64,000 bases of DNA from contig CAKQUX010000002.1 in assembly GCA_934277645.1 (NCBI GenBank), positions 186,001 through 250,000 of the forward strand. The letters run 5' to 3'. The stretch comes from an uncultured Clostridia bacterium. Its GTDB lineage: Bacteria > Bacillota > Clostridia > Christensenellales > CAG-917. Positions within the stretch are counted from its first letter, which is position 1; every line of letters begins with the position of its first letter. Positions 1 to 8,712 of this stretch are shown here, one piece after another. The notes under the pieces were generated by a model, which saw nothing but the letters and a program-made list of their open reading frames with translations, had not been told where the DNA came from and did not search any database. The position numbers were made by a program, and so were the translations under genes.

Positions 1-923
1 TGCAAAAGCAACATACAAAGACGTGATTGTCCGATGCCTCCGCCGATAGTGAGCGGATATTTACCCGACAATATGCCCTTATGATATTCAAGATTCAATC
101 TGTCTTCGCAGTCGGCTATTTCGAGTTGGCTTCTGAGCGACGCGCCGTCTACTCTTATGCCCATCGAAGAAAGCTCGATTGATTCGCCAAGTATTTCGTC
201 CCAAAACAGTATGTCACCGTTGAGTTTCCAGTCGTCATAGTCGGGCGCTCTGCCGTCATGCTTTTCGCCCGATTTGAGTTCGCCGCCTATGCACATCAAA
301 AACACGGTTTTGTATTCTTTTGTGATAAGAGACTCTCTTTCTTTCGGCGTTGCTTCGGGATACATATCTTCAAGCTCTTGCGTTGTGATAAATTTTATAT
401 CGCGGCAAAGCTCTAAATCTATTTGCTTGAACTGCTTTTTAGTTTCGTCAAGAGTGTCGCAAATTGCGCCGACTATCTTCTTGACAATTTCTTGCAAAAA
501 TTCCGTCTTTCTTTGTTCGGCGGTTATCACCATTTCCCAATCCCATTGGTCGACGTAAATCGAATGTTGATTGTCGCAATGGTCGTCGCGACGAATAGCG
601 TTCATATCGGTATAAATTCCTTCGCCGGGTTTAAAGCCGTACTTGGCAAGCGCTACTCTCTTCCATTTTGCAAGCGAGTGAACGATTTCCGCCGTAACGC
701 CTTCTTGTTCTTTTATATCGAAACGAACGGCTCTTTCTACGCCGTTAAGGTCATCGTTGATACCCGTTCTGCTTTTAACAAAAAGCGGAGCGGAAATTCT
801 TTCAAGCGATAACGCTTCGATAAATTTTTTCTGAAAAGTATCTTTAACGAATTTCAAAGCCTTTTCCGTTTCGCGAACGGTAAGTTTTGAAACGTAGTTT
901 TGCGGTGTTTTCAATTTGTACAT
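1..923 (-). CDS. asnA: Aspartate--ammonia ligase (asparagine synthetase A), C-terminus cut by window edge
   Basis: Makes asparagine from aspartate, ammonia and ATP in the cytosol. Reading the minus strand from ATG at 923 gives MYKLKTPQNYVSKLT, then the family blocks HSLAKWKR, DQWDWE, RAPDYDDW, ELSSMGIRVD and GGGIGQSRL. About 307 codons are present. The known family is about 330 aa, so only the last 25-30 residues lie outside the window. The start is chosen because a GGAG Shine-Dalgarno overlaps the end of asnS and ATG follows 6 nt later. It lies 3 nt after the asnS stop, so the two genes are almost certainly one transcript. AsnA is structurally related to class II tRNA synthetases. The identification is firm; only the missing end is unseen. 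Confidence 0.93.
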   Translation of the reverse strand, partial: MYKLKTPQNYVSKLTVRETEKALKFVKDTFQKKFIEALSLERISAPLFVKSRTGINDDLNGVERAVRFDIKEQEGVTAEIVHSLAKWKRVALAKYGFKPGEGIYTDMNAIRRDDHCDNQHSIYVDQWDWEMVITAEQRKTEFLQEIVKKIVGAICDTLDETKKQFKQIDLELCRDIKFITTQELEDMYPEATPKERESLITKEYKTVFLMCIGGELKSGEKHDGRAPDYDDWKLNGDILFWDEILGESIELSSMGIRVDGASLRSQLEIADCEDRLNLEYHKGILSGKYPLTIGGGIGQSRLCMLLL

Positions 924-926
924 AGT

Positions 927-2321
927 TTACTCCATTAAATCTCCTGCTGTTCTCGAATAAAGTTGAACGTCGCGAATGTTTGAAATGCCCGAAACGTACA
1001 TCAAAATTCTTTCCAATCCGAGGCCGAAACCGCTGTGCGGAACGCTTCCGAATTTTCTGAGTTCCATATATCCTTTATAGTCGTCGAGCGTCATATTTCT
1101 GTCCTTCATAGCTTGCAAAAGTTTGTCGAAGTCAGCCTCACGCTCACTGCAACCGATAATCTCTCCGACGCCCGGAACAAGGCAGTCGGTTGCGGCAACG
1201 GTAAGTCCGTCGTCGTTTTGTTTCATATAGAAAGACTTGATTTTTTTAGGATAATTTATAACAAACACAGGCTTGCCGAAAACTTGTTCGGTGATATATC
1301 TCTCGTGTTCGGTTTGAAGGTCACAGCCCCACTCGACAGGAAATTTGAAATCGACCTTTGATTCTTTCAATATTTCGATAGCTTTTGTGTAATCGAGAAC
1401 TTCAAACTTGCTGTCAACAACCGATTGAAGTTTTGCTCTGAGTCCTTTTTCAAAATTGGTTTCAAAAAACGCAAGTTCGTCAGGACAATTATCGATTGCA
1501 TATTTTATGATGTACTTAATCATATTTTCCGCAATTTCGATAATATCCGGAAGTTTTGCAAAAGCGACTTCAGGTTCGACTTGCCAAAACTCTGCGGCGT
1601 GTCTTGGCGTATTGCTGTTTTCCGCTCTGAAAGTCGGGCCGAATGTATAAATTTTGCCCATAGCCATTGCCGCGACTTCGCCTTCGAGTTGTCCCGAAAC
1701 GGTAAGTCCCGCTCTTCTTCCGAAGAAATCTTTTCTCAAATATTCCTCTTCGGTTTTTGTTCCTTTAATTTCGTCGTAGCTAAGGCTTGTAACTCTGAAA
1801 ATTTCACCTGCGCCTTCACAGTCGCTACCCGTAAATATCGGCGTGTGAACGTAGGTAAAGTTGTTCTTTTGGAAAAATTCGTGAATTGCAAAAGAAATTT
1901 TGCTACGAAGTCTGAGCATAGCGTTGAACGTGTTCGTCCTTACACGCAAGTGCGGAATCGAACGCAAATATTCAAGCGTATGATATTTCTTTTGTAGCGG
2001 ATAATCGCTCGGACAATCGCCCAAAAGAACAATGCTTTTTGCGTTTATTTCAACGGTGTCTTTTTGAACCGCGCCTTCGACAAGCGTGCCGTTCACCTCG
2101 ACCGAAATGCCAAGCTTGTTTATTTCGCTAAGCGTCTTTTCGTCGAAGTCGGCTTTATTTATGACGACTTGCATATGTTTCAAAGTCGTGCCGTCGTTTA
2201 CAGCCAAAAACATCATTGTTTTTGAATCGCGGTTGGTTCTGACCCAGCCGCAAACGGTTATGTCTTTTCCTAAGTATTCTTTCGGGTTGCTGAAAATGTC
2301 TTTAATGTCAATGTTTTTCAT
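927..2321 (-). CDS. asnS: Asparaginyl-tRNA synthetase
   Basis: Charges tRNA-Asn with asparagine. The 464 residues carry an N-terminal OB-fold anticodon-binding domain (about 1-110) and a class II catalytic core: motif 2 region around FRAENSNTPRHAAEFW and motif 3 GFGLGLERIL near the C-terminus. The block TGSDCEGAGEIFRVT is typical of AsnRS rather than AspRS. The length is normal. SD AGGAG precedes the ATG. asnA follows after 3 nt, so asparagine synthesis and its use on tRNA are encoded together; the cognate tRNA-Asn is 35 kb away. A sigma-A promoter lies upstream. No T-box leader motifs were seen in the short upstream region. Confidence 0.97.
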   Translation of the reverse strand: MKNIDIKDIFSNPKEYLGKDITVCGWVRTNRDSKTMMFLAVNDGTTLKHMQVVINKADFDEKTLSEINKLGISVEVNGTLVEGAVQKDTVEINAKSIVLLGDCPSDYPLQKKYHTLEYLRSIPHLRVRTNTFNAMLRLRSKISFAIHEFFQKNNFTYVHTPIFTGSDCEGAGEIFRVTSLSYDEIKGTKTEEEYLRKDFFGRRAGLTVSGQLEGEVAAMAMGKIYTFGPTFRAENSNTPRHAAEFWQVEPEVAFAKLPDIIEIAENMIKYIIKYAIDNCPDELAFFETNFEKGLRAKLQSVVDSKFEVLDYTKAIEILKESKVDFKFPVEWGCDLQTEHERYITEQVFGKPVFVINYPKKIKSFYMKQNDDGLTVAATDCLVPGVGEIIGCSEREADFDKLLQAMKDRNMTLDDYKGYMELRKFGSVPHSGFGLGLERILMYVSGISNIRDVQLYSRTAGDLME

Positions 2322-2370
2322 TTTTGCTCCTAGCGTCCAAATTACATATTTTTCTACTATACATTTTTTA

Positions 2371-2399
2371 ATTATAGACCATAGGTTTTAAGTTGTAAA
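2371..2399 (-). promoter_or_regulatory. Sigma-A promoter of asnS-asnA
   Basis: On the minus strand TTTACA (2399-2394), a 17-bp spacer and TATAAT (2376-2371) lie about 50 nt upstream of asnS. The sequence around the -10 (AATTATAGACCA on the plus strand) is repeated 40 bp further upstream, possibly a second weaker -10. Confidence 0.7.
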
Positions 2400-2486
2400 G
2401 TAAAGATTAAAATTATAGACCAAAAATTCTGTCGCTAAAATTCTTAATTCAACGCTCGACGACGTTTATTTGCCACAATCTTTAAA

Positions 2487-2522
2487 AAACATAAACGACG
2501 GAAAACTCCGTCGTTTATGTTT
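2487..2522 (-). terminator. Rho-independent terminator of the GLUG lipoprotein gene
   Basis: A perfect 16-bp inverted repeat with a 4-nt loop, with a run of A to the left and T to the right, so it can work in both directions. It lies just after the stop of the 1249-aa gene. Confidence 0.85.
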
Positions 2523-2544
2523 TTACCACTAAATCTTGCTTGCT

Positions 2545-5500
2545 TTATTTCAAGGTAGGAAGTTTGCCGTTTGACATATTCCATACCGATGAGCCGAAGC
2601 CCAAAAGCGAGCTGTAGAAGTTTGCTTTGTCTGCTACCGACTTGGTTACGATTGAGCCGACTTTACATTCGCAATCTTCGATTTTAAGTTGTTGAGTTTG
2701 AGCTCTGTAACTGTTTGAAACGCTACCGTCGTTCTTACCGACAAGACCGCCTGCCCATTCTTTGGTTATCCAGTTGTCTTTCGTCGACGTTACGTTTCCG
2801 CAAGCGTAAGCTCTTGTTACGTTTCCGTTTTTGGTGTTTTCGCCGACTAAACCGCCGATGCTCTTTTCACCGTAAACCGAACCGCTTGCATAGACGTAGC
2901 TGACTTTGCCGTTGTTCTCGCCGACCAAGCCGCCGACTTTTTCAACGCCCGTAACGTTTACTCTCGAATAGCTGTTTACAACGTTGCCGTTGTTCACACC
3001 GACCAAGCCGCCGACGTTTGAATTTGCCTTAATGCTACCCGTCGAATAGCACTTTCTGATTGTGCCTTCGTTGACTGCGACAAATCCGCCTGCGAAGTTA
3101 GCGTCGGTCTTATTGTTCGAATATGCGGTTGCTCTCGAATTTGCGATTGTGCCTTTGTTCAAAGCCGCAAAGCCGCCTGCGTATGATTTGCAAACCGAAA
3201 CGCCGTTCGTGATTTTTGAATTGACGTATGAATATGCGCTACAATTCGTAACCGTGCCTTTAAGGTTTGCGCCCATAAGACCGCCTGCATAAGGATTGAT
3301 TCTGACGTTGTTTGTCGAAACGTAAACGTTTGCATAAGTCGTTACGTTCTTAATGCTTCCGCCGTTGTTTACACCGACAACACCGCCGACGTATCCGTCA
3401 TATTCGCTTACGAACACTGCGTTGCCTTTCATAACCACGTTGACTTCGCCCGTCGTTTTGCAGTTTTCGATAACTCCTTTATTTACGGCAGCAATGATAC
3501 CGCAGTAGATATCTTCTTTTGAAGAGGTGTAGTCGATTTTCGTATCTTGAATTTTAAGATTTCTGATCGTGCCGTTGTTGACGCCGACGAAACCTGTATA
3601 TCCGTTGTCGCTCTTAATCGAGAAATTGCTGACGGTAAATCCGTTACCTTCGATAATGCCGTTGAATTCGCTTACGGTCGTAAACTCTACTCCCCACAAA
3701 TTGATATCGTTAAGGAAGAAATAGTTTGCGTTCTTATCGATATTCTTGATGTCAGCGGCAACCGTGACATAGTTGAAATTCTTATAGGTCTTTTCCCAAA
3801 CTGCGGTAGCTTTGATAGGTTCGGTCGTCGGGATAGGCATCTTATAGATGTAAACACCGTTTTCGTAGGTCGTCACCAAAGTGCCGTCGCTAAGAGCATA
3901 GCCTTTAAACGTATAACCGAGTTTTTCCAAAGCTCTGACCGAATAGCTTTCGCCATAGGTCGTGCTGATTGAATAAATCTTGCTGTTTCCGTCAAAAAGT
4001 TCGAGCGTCGAAACGATAACTTCAGGTTCTTCGATTTCAGGCTCTGACGGAGTTTCAGGTTCAGACGGTTCTACGACAGGTTCCGAAGGATTTTCAGGTT
4101 CGGTCGGAACGGAAGGTTCTTCGCTAGGGGTCGAAGGATTTTCAGGCTCGGTTGTCGTTTCCGATTCGTCCGGAGTTTCGACAGGAGCGACGTAGCCGTC
4201 GTCATAAGTTACGATAATGGTCTTCGACAAAGTATTGTCGGCTTTAAGCGTAACCGTAATTTTTTCGGTGAATTGATGTTTTGCCGTCGTGATATAGAAT
4301 TGACCGCCGAAATATGTGATATAGCCGTTTTCTATTTCAAAATCGAAATTATCTCTCGAAAGGGATTCGGTTTCGATTCCGAACTCGCTGACGACAAATT
4401 TGTTGACTGCAAGTTTGTTGAGCTTTGTGACAGGGCTTATCGTATCGATATTCGAGTTAAGGCTGATTCTCTTTGTAGTCTTAATGGTCGTTTCCGCATC
4501 GACAAAGTTCGTATAAATCGATTTTGTTCCGAAATCGAAAAGTTTGATGCTGTAATCGTCGCCGACAATCTTGAAGCCTACGAAAACTTTACCGTAAACT
4601 TCATAACCTACAAATAAACCGACTTCGCCGTAAAGCATACCGATTTTTTCGTCTTCGTTAATTTCGGTCTTTGCGGTGATGCCTTTAAGGGTAAGATAGA
4701 TACCCGCATCGCCTTTAATACCTATTCTGACGTTTTTGGACATACCGACGATTGAGAAATAAGCGTCGATTCTGACACCGGTTTTAATTGTAACCGCGCC
4801 CATGAGCATTGTGTCGTTTCCGCTGTCCTTAGCTTTTACGTGATAGAATTCTTGGTCGTCCTTTCCGTCCTTTTCAACCGAACGTACGCCGAGCGTATCC
4901 GAGCTCTTCAAATCGATGTCGGTGAAAATTTCGCCTTGAACTTCAACGCCGATTATCCATTTGAAACCTACGTTTGCGGTGATAGGAGTATTAGGAATGA
5001 CGTAAGTGAAGTCTTTGCAAAGAGGAACTTCGAACGTCTTTCCGAATTCTTTTGCTTCGCCCAATACTTTGCTCGGTACGTTTGAACGTTCGCTGAGTAT
5101 TGCCGAAATTTCTGCGGCAAGTTCTTCGTCGCTCGTGATGAGAACGTCGTCGTCGGCATCTTTCCATTGAACGGCAAGCGAAACGTGATGTTCGGTGTTT
5201 GCCGTTACTGCAAAGTCATAAGTAGTTTTAAGTCCGCTTTCGATGTTGGCTTTTACGTCGTAAGAGATAACTCCCGTATATTTAAGTTCGACGTAAAGTT
5301 TGCCGGTTTGTTCGCCTGCGGTATATCCGCCCTTATATGCGATAACCGCGTCGATGACTATGTCGTTGTTTTCGTTTACGGAAGCCTTAAAGGAAATCGT
5401 GAAGTCCTTAATGTCAGGAAGCGAGAAAGCAGGGTTTGCTTCGCTTACTTCTTCGATTGCCGAAACGAAACGCAAATACATATCCGATTCGCTGATAGAT

Positions 5501-6294
5501 TGCTTAACGGCTTCTTCGTCGATTTTATCGAGATCGAGCTGCGAGCAATCAAATTTTTCAACCGAGTAAATGTCGAGCTTGTCGTAAACTTCGCCGAGCG
5601 TCGCTTCGCAAACCGTAAGCAAATATTTGCCTTCGTTTTCCGCTCTTTCGACGACTTTAACGAAATCGTATTCGGTATCGGTTGAATAAAGTCTTAAAAT
5701 GCTGTTCGGTCCGATAGTGCCGTCGGCTACGATTATGCCGTTTTCGGCGGTTTCGTATTCACCGACTTTTACGTCGACGATTTCTGCTTTTTCTTCAAAT
5801 ACACAAGTTATTTCCTTGTGAATGGTAAACGACAATTCTTTGAATTGTTCCTTTCCGATGAAAGAAACGGAACCGGTTTCGTCAACAATGGTGATGCGAT
5901 AGGTATCGCCTGCATTGTAAACGCCGTCCTTCTTGGCAATTCTGAAAAGTCCTATACCGTCCGAAACAACCGAAATCGCGACCGAGTTGCCGTTACGATC
6001 GGTAACGAGAATGTAATCGCCGATATTTCCGTCGTTAAGTTCAACGTCGCTTTCGACGGCAAACTCTACGTTGTTGTCGCAATCGTCGATTTGTTGAGAC
6101 GCGTCGAACACGCCGTCAAGACTGTCAATGATTGTGACGTCATCGGTGATTCCCGTTTTACCATCGTCAATAACGGTTGAGCCGCTTTGTTTAGGAGTCG
6201 CGCCGTCGTTGCCGCATGCGGCAAGAACGCCTATCGATAAAATAACCAATAGAACGACTACGAAAACTTTGAGATGTTTAAAAAGGTTTTTCAT
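2545..6294 (-). CDS. Large surface lipoprotein with proline/glutamate linker, InlB-type repeat and GLUG repeats
   Basis: 1249 aa. The N-terminus has a lysine-rich start, a hydrophobic stretch and lipobox LAAC (Cys about 27), so a lipid-anchored exported protein is predicted. Residues about 50-690 form a long region I cannot assign. About 700-755 is a low-complexity P/S/E/T linker made of repeated EPENPS- and PSEPE-like units. About 765-835 contains a Listeria-Bacteroides (InlB B-repeat) module with GYTFKGYALSDG. From about 870 to the end there are roughly nine GLUG-type repeats of the form GGLVGxNNGxVxxxYAxGxV, which in known families form beta-helix adhesin-like domains. There is no LPxTG anchor. 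SD AGGGGAG supports the start. It is a single gene with its own promoter and terminator. An adhesin or surface-binding role is inference. Confidence 0.85.
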   Translation of the reverse strand: MKNLFKHLKVFVVVLLVILSIGVLAACGNDGATPKQSGSTVIDDGKTGITDDVTIIDSLDGVFDASQQIDDCDNNVEFAVESDVELNDGNIGDYILVTDRNGNSVAISVVSDGIGLFRIAKKDGVYNAGDTYRITIVDETGSVSFIGKEQFKELSFTIHKEITCVFEEKAEIVDVKVGEYETAENGIIVADGTIGPNSILRLYSTDTEYDFVKVVERAENEGKYLLTVCEATLGEVYDKLDIYSVEKFDCSQLDLDKIDEEAVKQSISESDMYLRFVSAIEEVSEANPAFSLPDIKDFTISFKASVNENNDIVIDAVIAYKGGYTAGEQTGKLYVELKYTGVISYDVKANIESGLKTTYDFAVTANTEHHVSLAVQWKDADDDVLITSDEELAAEISAILSERSNVPSKVLGEAKEFGKTFEVPLCKDFTYVIPNTPITANVGFKWIIGVEVQGEIFTDIDLKSSDTLGVRSVEKDGKDDQEFYHVKAKDSGNDTMLMGAVTIKTGVRIDAYFSIVGMSKNVRIGIKGDAGIYLTLKGITAKTEINEDEKIGMLYGEVGLFVGYEVYGKVFVGFKIVGDDYSIKLFDFGTKSIYTNFVDAETTIKTTKRISLNSNIDTISPVTKLNKLAVNKFVVSEFGIETESLSRDNFDFEIENGYITYFGGQFYITTAKHQFTEKITVTLKADNTLSKTIIVTYDDGYVAPVETPDESETTTEPENPSTPSEEPSVPTEPENPSEPVVEPSEPETPSEPEIEEPEVIVSTLELFDGNSKIYSISTTYGESYSVRALEKLGYTFKGYALSDGTLVTTYENGVYIYKMPIPTTEPIKATAVWEKTYKNFNYVTVAADIKNIDKNANYFFLNDINLWGVEFTTVSEFNGIIEGNGFTVSNFSIKSDNGYTGFVGVNNGTIRNLKIQDTKIDYTSSKEDIYCGIIAAVNKGVIENCKTTGEVNVVMKGNAVFVSEYDGYVGGVVGVNNGGSIKNVTTYANVYVSTNNVRINPYAGGLMGANLKGTVTNCSAYSYVNSKITNGVSVCKSYAGGFAALNKGTIANSRATAYSNNKTDANFAGGFVAVNEGTIRKCYSTGSIKANSNVGGLVGVNNGNVVNSYSRVNVTGVEKVGGLVGENNGKVSYVYASGSVYGEKSIGGLVGENTKNGNVTRAYACGNVTSTKDNWITKEWAGGLVGKNDGSVSNSYRAQTQQLKIEDCECKVGSIVTKSVADKANFYSSLLGFGSSVWNMSNGKLPTLK

Positions 6295-6448
6295 AGATTC
6301 TCCCCTATTTTTATGAACTCGCCCTTCTTACGGAATCTAAAATTTCGCAATGTAGTCTTTGTTTCCGCTTCCGACTTTGCGTCTTTAAAAACGGCGATGA
6401 GCTGTTTTTTCAGTACGCAAAATATGAGAAGCAGACTTCTCCGTTTTT

Positions 6449-6477
6449 ATTCTATGTTAAAACCTTCCCTAAGTCAA
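6449..6477 (-). promoter_or_regulatory. Promoter of the GLUG lipoprotein
   Basis: Minus strand TTGACT (6477-6472), 17-bp spacer, TAGAAT (6454-6449), about 155 nt upstream of the ATG. This leaves a long 5' leader in which I see no recognised riboswitch. The rest of 6295-6735 is AT-rich and holds only this and the trxB promoter. Confidence 0.7.
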
Positions 6478-6657
6478 GAGCAAAACGAAAAAACCGTCGA
6501 TTTTTAGGCGATTTTGCCGTAATTTTATCCTTTTTTCGCCTTTTTGCCTATCGTTTGGCTTTTTACGGCGTAATGGCCTCATATATTCAAGTTAAACCTA
6601 ATTGAAACCTAACTTAAACGCAATTCGACTTACGCCAAAAACAACGCCGCCAAAAAA

Positions 6658-6686
6658 TTGCTTTTATATCGTTTTCATTATATAAT
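6658..6686 (+). promoter_or_regulatory. Promoter of trxB
   Basis: TTGCTT, 17-bp spacer, then a perfect TATAAT at 6681-6686. A second TATAAT at 6700-6705 lacks a good -35. Confidence 0.6.
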
Positions 6687-6735
6687 ATGCTTAACATTAT
6701 ATAATATGGGAAAAATTCTTTAACGTAGGTGCTTT

Positions 6736-7635
6736 ATGGAATATGACGTTATCATTATAGGCGGCGGACCGGCAGGCCTTACCGCCGCGATTTACGCAAC
6801 GAGAGGCGGACTTAAAACCGCCGTCATCGAAAAACAAACGGCAGGCGGACAAATTACACTGACAAGTGAAATCGAAAACTATCCCGCAGTAGAAAAGACA
6901 AGCGGTTTCGAGCTTGCCATGAAAATGATGTCACAAGCGGAAAGTTTCGGCGCACAGTTTATTTACGACGACGTTTCGGCAGTTGACCTTTATAACAAAA
7001 CCGTCGTGGTTTCGAGCGGAGAGCTTAAAGCGAAAACAATTATAATAGCAACAGGCGCAAAACCGAGAACCTTAAACCTCGAAGGCGAAGCTCGCCTTAC
7101 AGGCAGAGGCGTTTCCTATTGCGCAACTTGCGACGGCGCATTTTTCAGAAATAAAACGGTTGCCGTAAACGGCGGTGGAAATACTGCGGTCGAAGACGCG
7201 CTTTATCTTCAAAAATTCGCCAAAAAGGTTTATCTCATTCACAGGCGCGACAAGCTCAGAGCCGAACAAACTTTGCAGAAAGCATTGTTTAACAGCGACG
7301 TCGAAATTTTGTGGAATAAAACGGTCGCCGACGTTTTGGGCGAAAATAAAGTCGAAAACGTGACGCTTTCCGACACTTTAAACGGCGAAAAAACGAATCT
7401 CGCTCTTGACGGAATTTTCGTTGCTATCGGGCAAGTCCCGCAAACCGAACTTTGCAAAGGACTTACCCTTGACGGACAAGGCTACGTCGTAACAAAAGAA
7501 GATATGTCGACCGAAATCGAAGGCGTTTTCGTCGCCGGCGATTTAAGACAAAAATCTTTAAGACAAGTAATTACCGCTTGCGGTGACGGCGCAATCGCCG
7601 CGTCTTCCGCAATAAAGTATATTTCGGAACACTAA
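6736..7635 (+). CDS. trxB: Thioredoxin-disulfide reductase
   Basis: Flavoenzyme that passes electrons from NADPH through FAD and a Cys pair to thioredoxin. The 299 residues show the N-terminal FAD motif GGGPAGLTAAIY, the redox motif CATC in SYCATCDGAFF (about residue 130), the NADPH-binding GGGNTAVEDALYL, and the C-terminal FAD motif VFVAGDLRQKSLRQV. The length is typical of the low-molecular-weight type (slightly short). SD AGGTG precedes the ATG. It stands alone on the plus strand with its own promoter and terminator. Thioredoxin itself is not in the window. Confidence 0.96.
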   Translation: MEYDVIIIGGGPAGLTAAIYATRGGLKTAVIEKQTAGGQITLTSEIENYPAVEKTSGFELAMKMMSQAESFGAQFIYDDVSAVDLYNKTVVVSSGELKAKTIIIATGAKPRTLNLEGEARLTGRGVSYCATCDGAFFRNKTVAVNGGGNTAVEDALYLQKFAKKVYLIHRRDKLRAEQTLQKALFNSDVEILWNKTVADVLGENKVENVTLSDTLNGEKTNLALDGIFVAIGQVPQTELCKGLTLDGQGYVVTKEDMSTEIEGVFVAGDLRQKSLRQVITACGDGAIAASSAIKYISEH

Positions 7636-7739
7636 CCCGTTCCGGAACTGCTTCGGCGAGTCGCTATCAGCGGCATGTCAAGGCAAATTTCGGAATTGCT
7701 TTTAAGTTGCGATTTAAAAAACTCATAAATTTAATACAG

Positions 7740-7788
7740 AACCGCTTATCGAGCCGCAATGCGCGCGGCAAGTGAGCGGTTTTATTTT
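7740..7788 (+). terminator. Terminator of trxB
   Basis: Outer stem aaccgct/agcggtt and inner stem gccgc/gcggc, followed by TTTATTTTT. Confidence 0.75.
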
Positions 7789-8055
7789 TGAATATCTTAC
7801 AAATTTTTACGTTCTCCGATTAAAAGCGCGTTATTTTGACTGATTCCATTAAATTTTTTTTGTTTTTAAAATTGCAAAAAAGCTCTGCCAAGCAAAAAAA
7901 CACGCAAAAGTCGCAATAATTTTTGAAAAACAAACAAAAGTGAAGATTATTTTGATTTTACACGCTGTGTTTTGCACAAAATTCACTGTTTTTAATTTTG
8001 TTTTAATTGTTTTAAACATTTTTAAAAAAATTTTTAAAATTTTTTTATTTTTTTG

Positions 8056-8084
8056 TTGACATCTGCATATTTCGGTGTTATTAT
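8056..8084 (+). promoter_or_regulatory. Strong sigma-A promoter of a small RNA
   Basis: Consensus TTGACA (8056-8061), exact 17-bp spacer, TATTAT (8079-8084), preceded by a T-rich stretch like an UP element. There is no convincing coding gene downstream. Confidence 0.8.
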
Positions 8085-8090
8085 CTAAGC

Positions 8091-8186
8091 GTAATCAAGG
8101 AACAAGAGTCCTTGAACAAACAGCTCATAATTTTCCCCCTTATCATAAAGACGAAACGGCACGACGTAGTTGTGTCGTTTTGTTTT
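8091..8186 (+). ncRNA. Candidate ~95-nt small RNA with C-rich single-stranded loop
   Basis: The predicted start is 7 nt after the -10. The transcript has a 5' hairpin tcaagga/tccttga (8095-8101 with 8109-8115). An unpaired A/U/C stretch containing TTTTCCCCCTT (8131-8141) follows. It ends with a 12-bp terminator stem (8154-8165 with 8169-8180, two G-U pairs, 3-nt loop) and TTTTGTTTT. This layout matches C-rich Firmicutes sRNAs that pair with Shine-Dalgarno sequences (RsaE-like by design, not by sequence). No SD-led ORF fits between promoter and terminator. Family unknown to me. Confidence 0.55.
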
Positions 8187-8256
8187 GCCTTTTTCGTTGT
8201 CTTATTCCGTTTATCTGTCATAGCGAATGTTTTTCTGATATTTATTTATGTCGCAA

Positions 8257-8400
8257 TTTTTATGCCGCAATCGACATCTATTCAAGCACCGCAGTTTACT
8301 CTGATTCAAGGGCCACGATATATTTCTATTTAAGCACCACGATTCGCTTCTATTCAAGTGCTGCAATCTACCCCGATTCAAGAATTTGCTTCTGAGTTCT
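8257..8400. repeat. 24-bp imperfect tandem repeat, about six units
   Basis: Units begin at 8257, 8281, 8305, 8329, 8353 and 8377. The shared start is TTCAAG and the shared end is ct(c)TA or CcGA; the first and last units are the most degenerate. One frame reads an octapeptide repeat, but no start with an SD supports translation. It follows the small RNA terminator. Confidence 0.8.
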
Positions 8401-8712
8401 TCCTTGTCAAAACTTAAATTCGCTTATTGCCGCCTTTCATAAGTAATATTTGTCAATCTTTTGCCGCCATTCGTTGTCAAACGATATGAAGCGGCAATAT
8501 AACGCTGTATTTGCCAAATAAAAAAAGATATATCTTTGTCAATAAACGACTTAGAATATATCTTTAATGATTTAACAAATTTATAAATAATTTCTTTGGT
8601 TTAATCTTTTTGATTTAAAAGCTAATTGTAGAAATTACTTTATTTAAATGCCAACCATAAAAATTTCTTTAATTGCAAATCTCTTTTCAATCAAATGCCA
8701 TTATTTAAAATC
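8401..8712. other. Gene-free AT-rich spacer
   Basis: Between the tandem repeat and the mnmG stop. I see no ORF with an SD and no strong hairpin. Confidence 0.6.

Noticed and set aside
2322..2486. T-box leader for asnS
   Set aside because: No AGGGTGG-type antiterminator block or specifier stem, and too little space.
8075..8395. 106-codon frame with octapeptide repeats
   Set aside because: Begins inside the small RNA promoter, no SD, and runs through a terminator hairpin; the repeats come from the 24-bp DNA tandem.
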